A DNA stretch of 64,000 bases, from contig OZ026514.1 of assembly GCA_964019695.1 (NCBI GenBank), forward strand, positions 9,548,751-9,612,750. Direction: 5' to 3'. The DNA comes from Loripinus fragilis. Taxonomy: Eukaryota; Mollusca; Bivalvia; Lucinida; Lucinidae. This document shows positions 1 through 10,857 of the stretch, one piece after another (the stretch's first letter is position 1; each line of letters begins with the position of its first letter). Position numbers and translations under genes: made by a program. The notes under the pieces are model-generated. The model was not told the origin of the DNA, did not search any database, and worked only from the letters and a program-made list of their open reading frames with translations.

Positions 1-880
1 TACACACTAGATGTCAACTAATTCTTTGAGTGGTGGTGTACCTGACTCTTTTTGACTTTATTTCACCAAAGTGTTGGCGATTGTTGCTTGTGTAGACAAC
101 CCTGACGCTTCTGACTTGACCACCGGAGGTTTTGAGAGTGCAGTAAAGCGTTACAATAAATGGGCAATGTCATAAAAGTTGTTTTTACAACACAAATTGG
201 CCCACTCTGCAAACAGGTAAAACAATATGTAATTTTATTTGCCGAAATGAATAAATTATTTTATTTTCTGAAACAAATAATATGTAGCTACCTAAGTAGT
301 TATATGAAAAAGCGATTCGATATTCCAAAGAAGCTCATTAGAGGAATCTCTTATTTGAAAAATATAAAATAATTGTCACAGCCGAGTTATAGCATGTGAT
401 CTCCAATAAAGGTGTTCACAATATGAGCTACAGCAGCTCACTGACTAATTACTATTAGGTCACTGCAAACCTCATTTGATTCCAGAAATATAATGGAGTA
501 ATGGAATGACCCATTTCTGCAGTCAATCTGATATGATATTAAACACTATTTAATTGATTGTTATTTCCTTATTTGAACACTAATGATGTCATACACTGTG
601 GGATTAGAGGTCTAATTTTGGTCCGTCTACCTCTACTTCCATACTTTATGTTAGTATTTGCAAACATGTTATGTGCTGCCTCTATATCTATAATCTTATA
701 TCATTGATACTTAATAACACAACCCTTGGGTCTGCACTATGATGGAGATGATGCACTGTGTGTAAGGGGTCGTTCATGCAAACCAAACATCTATGTGTCT
801 GGATCCACATCTGAACTAAGGGTGAGGTTGGCAAGCCGTGAAACTGGTTTAAGCCCTCCAGTAAAATATTTTACTGACCG
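1..880. other. Stretch with no supported gene
   Basis: AT-rich sequence. The only open frame (160-372, 70 codons) has no recognisable domain and is judged to be chance. No repeat partner was seen elsewhere in the window. Confidence 0.5.
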
Positions 881-1118
881 TTCCAAGGCGGTGTTTCTTT
901 TGTGGATCATTTATGTTATTTCTGTTTTGCTTTTGTTATGCTTTCATGCCCGTCTGTTTGTTGATGCCTTGTGGTCACCTGCTGGGAAAGGGTTGACCTC
1001 TTTGCTCTCGTTTGTGATATCTAAATTATGACGTTGTCACTTTCCCATTGGTATCCTGGGTCAGGTGTGGTGCTTGATTGTATCGATTCCTGATCTTTGT
1101 CCTCTTTCTTACTTTAAG
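881..1118 (+). repeat. Dispersed repeat family R1, copy 1
   Basis: This stretch is closely matched by 27293-27536 in the same orientation. Both contain a run beginning near 'TTGTGGATCATTTATG' and ending near 'CTGATCTTTGTCCTC'. The small open frame covering it (726-1031) exists only because of the repeat. The opening (GTCCGTTCCAAGGCG-like) resembles the start of family R2 at 28100, so R1 and R2 may be related. Class unknown. Confidence 0.75.
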
Positions 1119-1680
1119 TCGAAACCGTCATATAGTCTGAAGTCCGACCCACCAAGAGGAAAGCAAAGTTGCCAACCATGATTGGTTTGACCACCAAGCA
1201 TGCAGTCTGTCGCAATAATTTAATGTTATAGCCAATCGTTTAATAACGTGAAATTATTTTAATGAGCTGCGCTGAAAAAAATATTAGAACCAATAAGATC
1301 TTCAATTTATACACCAAGTCACCATAGAATTCAGGTTCCGAAAGTCCTTGGCGCAAGAATAATTTAAGTCCAATTTGGTATTTAGATATCAAATCATATT
1401 CTAACACACCTCGCCTATAGAGCCAACGGTAACAAACTGTGATATATCGGACAATAATTCACAGCTAAAGTTTGTGATAGCTGACGTCACTGGAAAATGA
1501 CGTCATTCATGGCGTTAGACGGTGTAACGTCGTTTTTACACTTCCAAGACGTTACAATTACATGTAATTGTATGCGACGTAGTCTAAGTATTGGCGGGAG
1601 TTCTTCAGTGCAATGGCGGAAAGTTAGAAGAAGCTGAAGACTTCAAATGTGTTTTCGTCGTTTATTGTGTGTTAGAATCG

Positions 1681-1850
1681 AAATAGATCAGCTCCAGTGC
1701 GTGAATTGTTGAGTAATAATTCACTGTTTGTCGCTCAGTTGTAGGAAGATAAATCACTCGCGCTGCGCGCTCGTGATTTGATCTTCTTTACAACTGACCT
1801 CCAAACAGTGAATTATTACTCAACAATTCACTGCTGGAGCTGATCTATTT
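1681..1850. repeat. 170-bp foldback (long inverted repeat)
   Basis: The left arm starts AAATAGATCAGCTCCAG at 1681. The right arm ends with its reverse complement at 1850. The arms are about 70 bp each, nearly perfect, around a GC-rich centre (near 1758-1775). They include a matching AATAATTCACTGTTTG segment. This has the form of a small MITE. No transposase is present. The sequence on either side (1119-1680 and 1851-1912) shows nothing I can assign. Confidence 0.85.
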
Positions 1851-1912
1851 CTTAAGTATAGTCTACAAAATTTAGAAAAGTTTTGCGAAGTTAAGGATAC
1901 CAATATCCTTGT

Positions 1913-2775
1913 TTAAGAAGTTTCTGGCTTTAACATTTTATTACAAGTGTTGAAGTCAGCAAAATAGCTAGATGCTCTAGCAAAACGAATGAGTTGAGAG
2001 ATATAGACTCCATAGGAAGAACAGCGAGGAACATCACCATCATAAACTAGGAAGTTGACAATTTCAAAATAAAAGTTGTCACGTTTATCAAAAATTTTGG
2101 TAAAAACAAAATCATCAGAAATTGACAAATGCAAGTCTAATAACGCGGTTTTGGTACCAGAGGTATTAGCTTTATTAAGTTTGAGCCCTGAAGGGTATAT
2201 TTGACTTACCATATTGTCAAATAAACAGTATCAATGTTTAAAGTATCGTCCAAATATCTGGATGTAGTGTTATAAGCATCAATGATATTGGCCTGCTTAT
2301 CATCAGTAAGAGACATCATAAAGTCCTTCTCATTACACCACTCAAAGAAGGCTGTAGTTTATAGGCATTGGTGTCAACAAGTTCACACTTAACAGTATTA
2401 ATATATTAGAATCGTCAAACAACTGCAATATTGTCAGAAGCTTTATCTGCTGGAATCAAAACATAGTTCATATGAAAATACTGGATACCTTGTTTAAGAT
2501 GACGAAAAGAATATAGGCGGTAAAAGATGTGTATTACGAGGGTAAAATGGAAGAAGAGTATCAATACTATTTGAAATGTTAATTTTCCATTCCTTCAAGG
2601 CATCAGGTTCAACATTTTCTTGTTTACACCAACGGTTACTAAAGTAATTTAAAGAAGCAGCGATCTCTCTATGACATTTAGGGAAATCGATATTAGAGAG
2701 TAATCTATATTTGGGACATTTAGAAATATTATTGCAAACTCTAGTGTCAGGAATGACATTTATATTACCTGACAT
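1913..2775 (-). pseudogene. Decayed reverse-transcriptase-like retroelement fragment
   Basis: Read on the minus strand, three pieces in successive frames form one degraded protein. The N-terminal piece is at 2494-2775. A middle piece at about 2220-2460 contains R-Y-L-D-D (near 2243-2257), the RT active-site motif. The C-terminal piece at 1913-2212 contains DLHLSISDDF and SYGVYISQLIRFARASS. Frameshifts (one near 2215), stops and an apparent internal deletion between the PADKAS-like stretch and the FFEWCNEKDF stretch (most of the RT fingers/palm is missing) show it is dead. I take it for a Penelope-like or related non-LTR element; the clade is uncertain. The Gypsy element inserted just upstream of its 5' side. 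2776-3183 has no further readable coding. Confidence 0.65.
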
Positions 2776-3799
2776 AACATGCCCTGCAGGGGGATATAAC
2801 TAATTAGAATTTTGACAATCTCAGGAGTCAGGAATATTGGAATCTATATTTATATCAGTTACAATTTCATTTAAGTTAAATATAGTAGACCTAATTTGTT
2901 TGTTATATTTATAGAAAATGATAGGAGTTTCAGAATTATTAAAGTAATTTGGAATAGATGTAATCACTAAATTATCCTTAAAGACACTATAGTCAGGGCC
3001 CTTAGGGACAAAAAATAGGTCCCATGCAAATTGTGTGCCAATTTATGGTGACCTATATCACAATCTTCAATGGAGTCTTACCTTTAATTTGAAGGTGGTA
3101 ACCCATCTCAAATTGTAACAATGTACTGAGAGGTCTACCTGATCTGGCAAAAGAAAATTATCGAAAATCGTGATAAATTGAAGATATTGTAATACATTGT
3201 GCACTACCCTAGACGTCGCCTAGTAACCCCATCATTAATTCTTTATCGCTACCTTTGGCTTAACTAAGCGATAGTTGCCTTCGCAAAATATGTAAACTTT
3301 ATCGTCTGTCATTCGTGTTATCGTTGACCTATTCTTGGGCCTATTTGAAGAATATACGCAGACATTGAAGATAAATGACGAAGAGACAGTTAATACAAGT
3401 TGATTGTTTGATGGTAAGATGTTAAGTACAGCTCTTCCTAAGTACCATGCAAATGGCGATACATCCATGGTTACAGAAATCGTAAATTTGTGTCCTATCG
3501 TGTAGTACTTGTCACCAAACACAGACTGGTACAATATTTCTTTGATTGGAAGCTCGTTGCCATGGCAACCAAATTTTTTCAATTTTACCTCATTTTCCAG
3601 TGTAAATGCTACAAAAAAGCTGATTTTTTGTTATTTTGATTTACCAAGAGTTTGTGCCATGGTAGTAAAATAGTTAATTTGGTATATCAGTTCTGTAGAT
3701 TGATCTTGGCTTTAATAAATGATATACTAACAATTGTATTATGATAAGTCGTACACGAAAATCAAACTAGTATTGGGAGGTGGGGTACTTATAATCTGG

Positions 3800-4770
3800 A
3801 TTTTAGCAAAATTATGAAAAATCAGCAAATTTCAAGATAATTTTTCTCCCATGACCATCCTAATGTAAGACAATGATGTATTTAAATCAATAAAGTGATA
3901 TATGTTCTCAAACAAAAATGGAAGAAACCCGTGTGTTTTTTTCTTCTCTAACATGCAATTGTGTTAAGGTAGCAGCAACCGTTTTCAAAATCTTAGAAAT
4001 CGACAAAAAAGGCACATTTAAACATAATTTTTCTCCCATGACCATCCTAATGTAAGACAATGATGTATTTAAACCAATAAAGTAATGTATGTTCTTAAGC
4101 AAAAATGCAAGAAACCCGTGTGTTTTTTCTTCTCTTGTGTGCAATTGTGTTAAGGTAGCAGCAACCGTTTTCAAAATCTTAGAAATCTGCCAAAATGGCA
4201 CATTTAAACATAATTTTTCTCCCATGACCATCCTAATGTAAGACAATGATGTATTTAAACCAATAAAGTAATGTATAATCTTAAGAAAAAATGCAAGAAA
4301 CCCATGTGTTTTTTCTCTCTGTTAAGGTAGCAGCAACCGTTTTCAAAATCTAAGAAATCGGCCAAAATGGGCACATTTTAACATAATTTTTCTCCCATGA
4401 CCACGCTAATGTAAGACAATGATGTTTTAGAACCAAAAAAGTAATGTCTGCTCTTAAGTAAAAATGCAAGAAACCCATGTGTTTTTTCTTCTCTTGCGTG
4501 CAATTGTGTTAAGGTAGCAGCAACCGTTTTTAAAATCTAAGAAATCGGCAAAAAATGGCACATTTTAACATAATTTTTCTCCCATGACCATACTAATGTA
4601 AGACAATGATGTTTTAAAACCAATAAAGTAGTGTATGTTCTTAGACAAAAATGCAAGAAACCCATGTTTTTTTTCTTCTCTTGCGTGCAATTGTGTTAAG
4701 GTAACAGCAACCTTTTTCAAAATCGAAGAAATCAGCAAATTGACACATTTTAACATAAAATTTCTATGAT
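3800..4770. repeat. Tandem array, about 5 copies of a 187-bp unit
   Basis: The marker CTCCCATGACC begins at 3846, 4033, 4219, 4392 and 4579. Spacings are 187, 186, 173 and 187, and a sixth, decayed unit ends near 4760. Each unit also contains GTTAAGGTAGCAGCAACC and AGACAATGATG. Minus-strand open frames across it (3908-4246 and 4565-4789) are repeat by-products with no known domain. Confidence 0.93.
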
Positions 4771-5062
4771 GTGAAATGTTAAAGTACAAGTGTAAACAAA
4801 ATGATTAGTTTGACCACGGTGAGGGGCGGGGGAGCACTTCAGTAAAACTTTTGATATTTTCTATATGTTGAATATGTGTAGCAAAGACAGAGTTTTTACT
4901 TATATCTTTTAATTGTTGGTTGTCCAATGAGAAAAACACTTTTGTGGAAAATTCGACGGTTGAACCTACTATCTTTTTCATTGGAAAAATTCATTTTCTT
5001 TGAAACTTTTATCCGGCCATTTTATGGGCAGTCCTTCATTAAGACTGTCCGAGGTCCTTTAA
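4764..5062. repeat. Right half of a GGACCTCGGACAGTC-ended MITE
   Basis: Matches the right parts of the elements at 51787-52829 and 61417-62238. It contains the shared blocks GCACTTCAGTAAAAC, TATATGTTGAAT and TTCTTTGAAACTTTT, and ends AGACTGTCCGAGGTCC. The left half with the opposite terminus is absent, so this is a truncated copy abutting the 187-bp array. Confidence 0.85.
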
Positions 5063-6529
5063 AAGCATGCATGCATTTTGTGTGCAATTGTATTAAATTT
5101 AAGGAATATGTATTAAACCACTTTCAAAATCTAAGAAATGGGGGAAAAGGCACATTTCAAGATATTTTTTCTCGTATAGTGGATAAACCACTCGGTTATA
5201 AACCAGGGGTTGTTGGTTTGATTCTTGGCTTCTCCAGTCTTTCCATGACCGTTATTGCTTAACTGTTGGTTGAACGCTAAACAGAATCACACTGTTTCAT
5301 ATTGGCGATCGATAACACTATAGTTGCGTTCTACTATACTATCGTTATGACAATCGAAAACCCTATTTTCGGCGATCGAAAATGTAGCTTTGATAAATCC
5401 GTGCCTTGGAGGTCGCCCTAACCCGTTGTGGTAAGTCTTGACATAGCTGAAAAAAGCCATGAAGAATGGAATTTTTGTGTTTAATGAGTTGTGCGTGCGT
5501 TTTTTTGGCATGCCTGTTAGGGATTATGTCAGGGGGGCTACATCTAGAATAATGAAGTTTGACGCAAAAGATAAATAAAATAAATAATACTCAGTGTCTC
5601 TGGGTCTGGTACTGGGCAGTCTTTGAGTTCGGTATCGGACCCCTAGACACAGAGTCTCAGAGTCAGATGCCAGACCCCGAGCCCCACCTATAAGGAGTGG
5701 CCAAAGGTCTGGTAGTATGTGTATTGTCCAGCACATTGTTGAATAACTGGCTCAACCCAAGGACTTGCCGTATTTTTTTTCTTTGCCACATTGCACTTTC
5801 AATAGTTAGCAAAAAGCGATTGCAGGCACATTGTTTAATTGCTATCGTACCCGTCAAAGATAATCCTAAAGTTGTGATACGATTTTTCGCGAACAGTACA
5901 ATTATACACAACTAACGACCAATCATCCTTGAAGCTGTGCAATTTTTCGAGTGAAACGCGCAGTCTTTGAAAGCTGCAAAGGGCAGAGTTTCTAACAAGA
6001 CAAGCTCTACGATATCATTAAGTATCTAACACTGTATTAGCGGCGGCATGAACATGAAATCCAGATGGATATGAAAGGAAAAAAAACAGGTATATTTGAT
6101 CGTCCGTCTGTCTGCCACTCCGCCCGTCCGTCTGCCAGGAACCTAGATCAGATTGCGTGATTGAAATATTTTTCTTTATTCCCAAGCAATGAAAATGTTC
6201 TTTTGAGCACCCAAAAGCTGGATAAGAAATTATTCACAGCATACCGAACAGCATGATTACAGTAATGCTTCAGTTTGTTGCATATACCTAAATCATCATA
6301 CTTTTAATATGTTCCGCCCGTCAATGAGACAGTTCTTTCGAGCATACAAAAGCTATGTCAAAACTAAGCATAAGACTCAAGAGTTGCCAATGTCGACCCG
6401 CCAGAGGAATGCCGTACTGGTGGGATGGGCCGATTTTTAGACAATACATAAACTTGTATTTGCCAAAATTAACTATTGACTTAGCAGACCCATATAACAG
6501 TATGCTAGCCCATTTAAAACGTCTTTGTA
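5063..6529. other. Interior of the nested element without recognised genes
   Basis: Only short open frames. 5697-5915 (+) and 5524-5911 (-) overlap one another and have no domain. A CT-rich run with repeated CCGTCTG units lies near 6103-6137. Nothing else supported. Confidence 0.5.
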
Positions 6530-6597
6530 GCAAACAGTGTGGACCTAGATCAGACTGCTACCATAGCAGCAGTCTGATCCGGGTTCACACTGTTTGT
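6530..6597. repeat. 68-bp hairpin element (GCAAACAGTG family)
   Basis: Near-palindrome beginning GCAAACAGTGTGGACC and ending CACACTGTTTG, with an inner stem AGATCAGACTGCT / AGCAGTCTGATC. Relatives lie at 6874-6923, 23519-23583, 38328-38394 and 38900-38967. A half copy starts at 47737. The shared layout is AAACAGTG, then a CCAGATC-type stem, then CACTGTTT. Confidence 0.8.
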
Positions 6598-6873
6598 CTG
6601 TGTACCGAAATTAGCTAATTTAAAACATGTAGCAGATGACCACAACAGACATCATTTTAGATCTATTTGCTGTATGTGATCGAGTCTTGCAACCATTATA
6701 GATCCAGTTTTAGCGTCTCTGTAGCACAAATTGTTGATCCTTTTCAGAGCAGTTTGATCTTGGTCAAGACTGTTTGCATGTATGCAAAGTAAGTCATTTC
6801 TGTTTCCGCCTTATAGTTTGTTAGTTACCTGAAAATTGGTAAATATCTTAATAAATGATATACTGACATACTT

Positions 6874-6923
6874 TACAGTGCAGACACTGATGAAATGCCA
6901 CTGTTTGGGTCTTCACTGTTTGC
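6874..6923. repeat. Decayed hairpin element (GCAAACAGTG family)
   Basis: ACAGTGCAGACACTGATG at the left faces GGGTCTTCACTGTTTGC at the right, with a shortened centre. The stretch 6924-8205 has no supported gene: AT-rich sequence, a short CTT run at 7387-7407, and a few chance ORFs. Confidence 0.6.
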
Positions 6924-8380
6924 CTAAGTACCTATGTGGTCAATGTTCAAACAGGGCTCATATTGTTCAGGCTTTATTTTGGTTGGATCCATTTTAGGAT
7001 CCATTTTGATAGATAGTAAACCTTTCCCATGTGTGGAACACCTCCATTCAGTATAAATTACCTGAACGTGAGAAGGTAATTATCTTAGCCCAATCCAACT
7101 TTTATAATGAATTAATATGACGCCAATTTAAAATATTATGGGTTTTTTATACTTCTTATATTTAATTATTGTTTTTAGTGATTAAAGGCTTGCAGTCAAT
7201 GGCATCTTTGGTAGAATATAAAATTATAAAATATTTAAAATAAAACTATTGTAATTTGGAATAAATATATATATTAAAACAAGCAAATAATCACATTTGA
7301 AATACAAAACTTGCGAATATAATTTCAACAAGGGAGCTAATTCAAAAACGGCAAGGGAGGGCAATTGCATAAATTTTACCGATATTTTCTTCTTCTTCTT
7401 CTTCTTTGTATTTAATGACACTCCCTCAATTGCTGAGGATTATCTGCCATGCGCATTATTTGCCTCATAATTATTTGTAATGGATGATTAGCAGTATTAG
7501 GGAAGAATTTTTAAATCATTTGTTATGTATTTGAAAAGAGGGAAGATCATCCTCTATAAAATAATAAAAAATATATATATTTGATAGATCTAGTAAAAGA
7601 TTTCTTAACTGGGCATTGTCGATTCGTTTAGGCGCAGACAATGGGGCATTTTCAGTGTCATGCTCTTTTAAAAAAGCTACCATACTTGTTAGGGATCCCT
7701 CATTTATTTGGAGTAATATAATTTAATTTTTGGATAATTAAGGAATTAAAATCTATATTACTGTGTTACAAATAATTAAAGAAATAAACTGTTGTTTTTA
7801 GCATAGTTCAAAGAAATTATTCTAAAATAGTTATAGAAATTATAATGTTTTCATTTTCAATTGACGATTTCTCCCGAATATTAAGGGAGGTATCTCCATG
7901 ACAACTACATTTTAGCCTTTTTACCATAGATAACCTAAAAACACACGGGTTTGAATTTTGAAATAAGAAAACAAAGGCCGTTGCCATATAATAGACCCAG
8001 TTTCATAATAATAACAGGACCATCATGAGAGAAAATTTAACTTCAAATTTCATAATGGAACCCTATGGGAAATTCATCTCAAATGATGATTTTTAATCCA
8101 TCGATAGCATTCTTCTACAAAATCGTTTACCAGTAAAAAGGGTCATTTGACTTATTTTAGGACATAATCAATTGGGAAAAGCAAAAAAGGTTCATTTTTG
8201 TAACATGCGATGTATCACCTTTTGCAGGTTTTGCATGGTTCTTAGCAAGAGCTGTACTTAAATACCTTTCCATATGTATATTCCAAGCTAAAATCCATGT
8301 TTTTCTGTCAACCACATAAATGTAAAAGTCATTTGTCGCCATCTTGAATTCTCCCGGTCTATCTTGATGTTTCGAGCCGG

Positions 8381-8475
8381 CTGATTGGTCAGCATTGACT
8401 AGCTGAACCAATCAGAGGTCTTGACAGTTATTATTGTATAGCTGCACGTTCGCTCGTGCCATAGCAGTATAAATA
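8381..8475 (+). promoter_or_regulatory. LTR core promoter: paired CCAAT boxes and TATA box
   Basis: CTGATTGGTCAG (8381) and GAACCAATCAG (8405-8415) are two CCAAT motifs in opposite orientation, about 60-85 bp upstream of TATAAATA (8468-8475). The same block is in the 3' LTR, with TATAAATA at 19203-19210. Transcription would start about 30 bp downstream in the GCG-rich stretch, defining the U3/R border. This is motif reading only; no start site is shown. Confidence 0.7.
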
Positions 8476-9221
8476 CTCGTGCGCGTTCCTAGCGTCCGCA
8501 CCCCGTCGCCTGACTTCTGTACTGACACGGTTAACAGGATTTGGTAAAAGACAAAGAAAGAGATTTTAATCATGATGAGAGAGGTATACAAACTCGGTTA
8601 TTAGTTATCTAGTTAGCCTAGTATATCATTGATGAAAAGGGCTTATAAAACTATTGTTTTTAAGTCTAGTTCTCTCAGATTTTACCGACTTTTGACTTGC
8701 ACTGCTTTTACCGATTTCTGTAAGCTTGACCGAATTTGATCCCTTGACCGAATTTAAGCAAAGCATTGTTCCCCTTTTATTAACTAGTGCATTTAGCATA
8801 GAATACTGGAGTAAGTCCAGTAAATTACATGCTATAGACATTGTTTACAGAACGAGATAGATCTGGAGAATTCTTGAGGCCCTTTACCGAATTTATGTCT
8901 GCTTAAGCCTTTACCGATTTTATGTCTGCTTAAGGTTGCTTATAAAATTCATGCCCAAGATATTTGAGTGAACTTGTTATCTATGTGTTTTTATACTAGG
9001 AAACCTATGTCATTTTTTTGCAATTTAAATACAAATTAAACCTTGTTAAAGTGCCATAATCTTGTCTCTCCCTTTACCCATTTATTGAAAAGATCCATAA
9101 ATCAGGCGAACCCCCTGATTTTCTTGTAGCGATCAGATTCCTTTGACCTGAGCTCGGCTAGCATAATCCTGACATTGAATACAGCTTTCTTACCAGGTGC
9201 AAAGGGTCAGAACGGTACAAC

Positions 9222-9239
9222 TGGTGCCAGAAGTGCGAG
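9222..9239 (+). promoter_or_regulatory. Primer-binding site (minus-strand DNA priming)
   Basis: TGGTGCCAGAAGTGCGAG begins two bases after the 5' LTR end. The leading TGG pairs with the CCA end of a tRNA, as expected for LTR elements. The rest resembles a leucine-type acceptor stem, but tRNA identity is uncertain. The untranslated leader continues to 9549 with several GATCTAGATC repeats and no ORF. Confidence 0.8.
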
Positions 9240-9549
9240 ATATAATTTTGAATAGAATTTTTGGGTCTGATAAATATTAGTAGATCTAGATTTATAAAAA
9301 ATTGAGATCTAGATCTATTAAAATTCGGTAAAAATATACATATATAAAATAATAGAACAAGGTTAATGATAAAGGCGTATTCACGCTAGTAAATAAGAAT
9401 TTTTATAGAGAATTGGTGAAACGAAATAGAAATTGTTCTGTGTAGATATAGACAGGGTGGCGATTTAAATTTTTTGTGAGATCTATTACTCATGCGCATA
9501 GTGCAGGCTTACTAATTTATTTATTAAGAATTACCTTTTTACAAAGAGA

Positions 9550-10857
9550 ATGGATTCAAGTCATGATTTAAATGTTTCAATGGGGGATAACGAAACTGCG
9601 CAGATTCCTTCCAGAAATAGTAGGGACGATGGTCTAGACCATAGTCTAGACAGACAGTCTAGACTATCTAGCCCTGAAAGAGATATACAAATCCAAATTT
9701 CGTCTTTGGCGACCGACGTAAAGAACACGGTTATGTCTTTGAGCGATACGATGCAAATTCGATTTGAAAGGTTTAATGAAAAGTTGAGCGATATACAAAG
9801 TCAAATAAGCAATTTAGAAAATAGAAATACAAACAACGAAACAGGGGGAACTTCAATTTTCTCATTTCCACCATCAAATACGTTTAGGGGTCAGGGTGAA
9901 TCAGCTATCCTGAGTACAGGGTCGCGCGAAAATAGTAACATAAAAGTGAGACCTCAACTGTATGATGGATTGAGCGATATAGACGAGTATTTAACACAGT
10001 TCAATATTGTTGCCCAAATTAATCAGTGGGGCAGTAATATTAAAGCATTGCATCTTGCAAGTTGTTTAACAGGCAATGCTCGATCTTTGCTTAGTGAATT
10101 AGATCTAGAACACCAGCGAAACTTTTCTTTCTTAGTTTCTGCACTCCAATGTCGTTTTGGTACTGTAAATAGAGCTGAGGTTTATAGGGCGCAGTTAAAG
10201 AATAGGGTGCGACAAAAAGGTGAAACAATTCCTGAATTGGCCCAAAATGTTAGAAAATTAACTAGACAGGCGTACCCAGGTGCAAATTCAAATTTAATAG
10301 ATACGCTGGCGTTGGATCATTTCATAGATTCATTGCTTGACTCAGAAACACGGTTAAGATTACGTGAGTGCAGTCCAAAAACTATTCAGGAAGCTGAAAC
10401 TCTAACAGTAAAATTAGAGGCTCAGAGAATGGCGGATAAACAGAGAAGTAAAAATGTAGGGTCATTAAGTGAGGCCTCTGAGAAAAGTGAGATAGGAAAT
10501 GATATGAAGAAGATTGCAGAGACTGTGAGCGGGTTAGTTGAGAGTGTTGAGAAGTTGCAGAATAGAAATGAAACTGAAAAGTTTCACCCTAGGGATAGGA
10601 GAGAATATAATAACGTAAATGAGGGACAAAACAGGTCGCACAGACCTAACTCAAATTTTAATAATAGAAATAGGCCTAGGGGTAATAACTGGTCTAGAAA
10701 TTGGTCACAGAATGGTCAGAACAATCAGAATTTTTCAGGACCACCTGATAGACAAAACTTTAACAGACGACCAATGGAACAGCAAAATAGCTCGTTCAGG
10801 TCACAACAGCAGGGAAACGAAAACAGGTCAAGTCTGGGGGTCTCAGCTCGACCTTGA
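9550..10857 (+). CDS. gag: Gag polyprotein of the Gypsy element
   Basis: 435 codons from ATG at 9550. Residues 1-60 are polar, and 45-100 form a likely coiled coil (heptad-like SLATDVKNTVMSLSDTM). Residues about 135-300 look like a retrotransposon Gag capsid region (YDGLSDIDEYLTQFN, LTGNARSLLSEL, FGTVNRAEVYRAQL). The last 90 residues are Asn/Arg/Gln-rich (NFNNRNRPRGNNWSRN). No CCHC zinc knuckle is present, unlike many Gypsy nucleocapsids, so RNA binding would rest on the basic Asn/Arg tail. The coding DNA near 9627-9672 repeats TCTAGAC in palindromic order. The stop TGA at 10855 lies beyond the slippery site, so most ribosomes would make Gag alone. The reading frame is intact. Confidence 0.9.
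   Translation: MDSSHDLNVSMGDNETAQIPSRNSRDDGLDHSLDRQSRLSSPERDIQIQISSLATDVKNTVMSLSDTMQIRFERFNEKLSDIQSQISNLENRNTNNETGGTSIFSFPPSNTFRGQGESAILSTGSRENSNIKVRPQLYDGLSDIDEYLTQFNIVAQINQWGSNIKALHLASCLTGNARSLLSELDLEHQRNFSFLVSALQCRFGTVNRAEVYRAQLKNRVRQKGETIPELAQNVRKLTRQAYPGANSNLIDTLALDHFIDSLLDSETRLRLRECSPKTIQEAETLTVKLEAQRMADKQRSKNVGSLSEASEKSEIGNDMKKIAETVSGLVESVEKLQNRNETEKFHPRDRREYNNVNEGQNRSHRPNSNFNNRNRPRGNNWSRNWSQNGQNNQNFSGPPDRQNFNRRPMEQQNSSFRSQQQGNENRSSLGVSARP
10812..10818 (+). promoter_or_regulatory. -1 ribosomal frameshift site GGGAAAC (Gag to Pol)
   Basis: The heptamer G GGA AAC matches the X XXY YYZ rule and sits in the gag phase (codons CAG GGA AAC). The pol frame is the -1 frame; it is open from about 10791 and has no ATG near its start. 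A weak stem is possible downstream (TCAAG near 10827 with CTTGA at 10853). GGGAAAC is an established slippery sequence in some retroviruses. Its function here is inferred. Confidence 0.8.

Larger units (their letters stand above)
3426..8257. mobile_element. 4.83-kb TTAA-flanked non-autonomous DNA transposon nested in the 5' LTR
   Basis: The ends are inverted repeats. The left starts GTACAGCTCTTCCTAAGTAC and the right, read inward on the opposite strand, GTACAGCTCTTGCTAAGAAC. There are about 28 bp with two mismatches, then further similarity after an indel. TTAA is present at both junctions (3422-3425 and 8258-8261) and once in the uninterrupted 3' LTR (18993-18996), so the target duplication is exact. 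TTAA duplications are known for piggyBac and Sola3 superfamilies; the termini do not let me decide. No transposase-like ORF is present. The interior is a 187-bp tandem array, a MITE fragment and small hairpin elements. It must be younger than the retrotransposon insertion. Confidence 0.93.
3188..9219 (+). repeat. 5' LTR, split by a 4.8-kb insertion
   Basis: The LTR consists of 3188-3425 plus 8262-9219, with the nested element and its duplicated TTAA between. The pieces match 18759-18996 and 18997-19956 respectively. The insertion lies in U3 about 210 LTR bases upstream of the TATA box, so the proximal promoter, R and U5 stay together in the right-hand piece. Downstream of the TATA box are six copies of a motif like TTACCGAATTT (near 8681, 8706, 8725, 8743, 8883 and 8909). 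Confidence 0.95.

Noticed and set aside
3235..3582. 115-codon minus ORF spanning the LTR/insert border
   Set aside because: It crosses a transposon junction; the LTR-side residues recur at 18806-19033 with a different extension.
8626..8841. 71-codon minus-strand ORF identical at 19361-19576
   Set aside because: It lies in the two near-identical LTRs; identity reflects recent insertion, not coding constraint.
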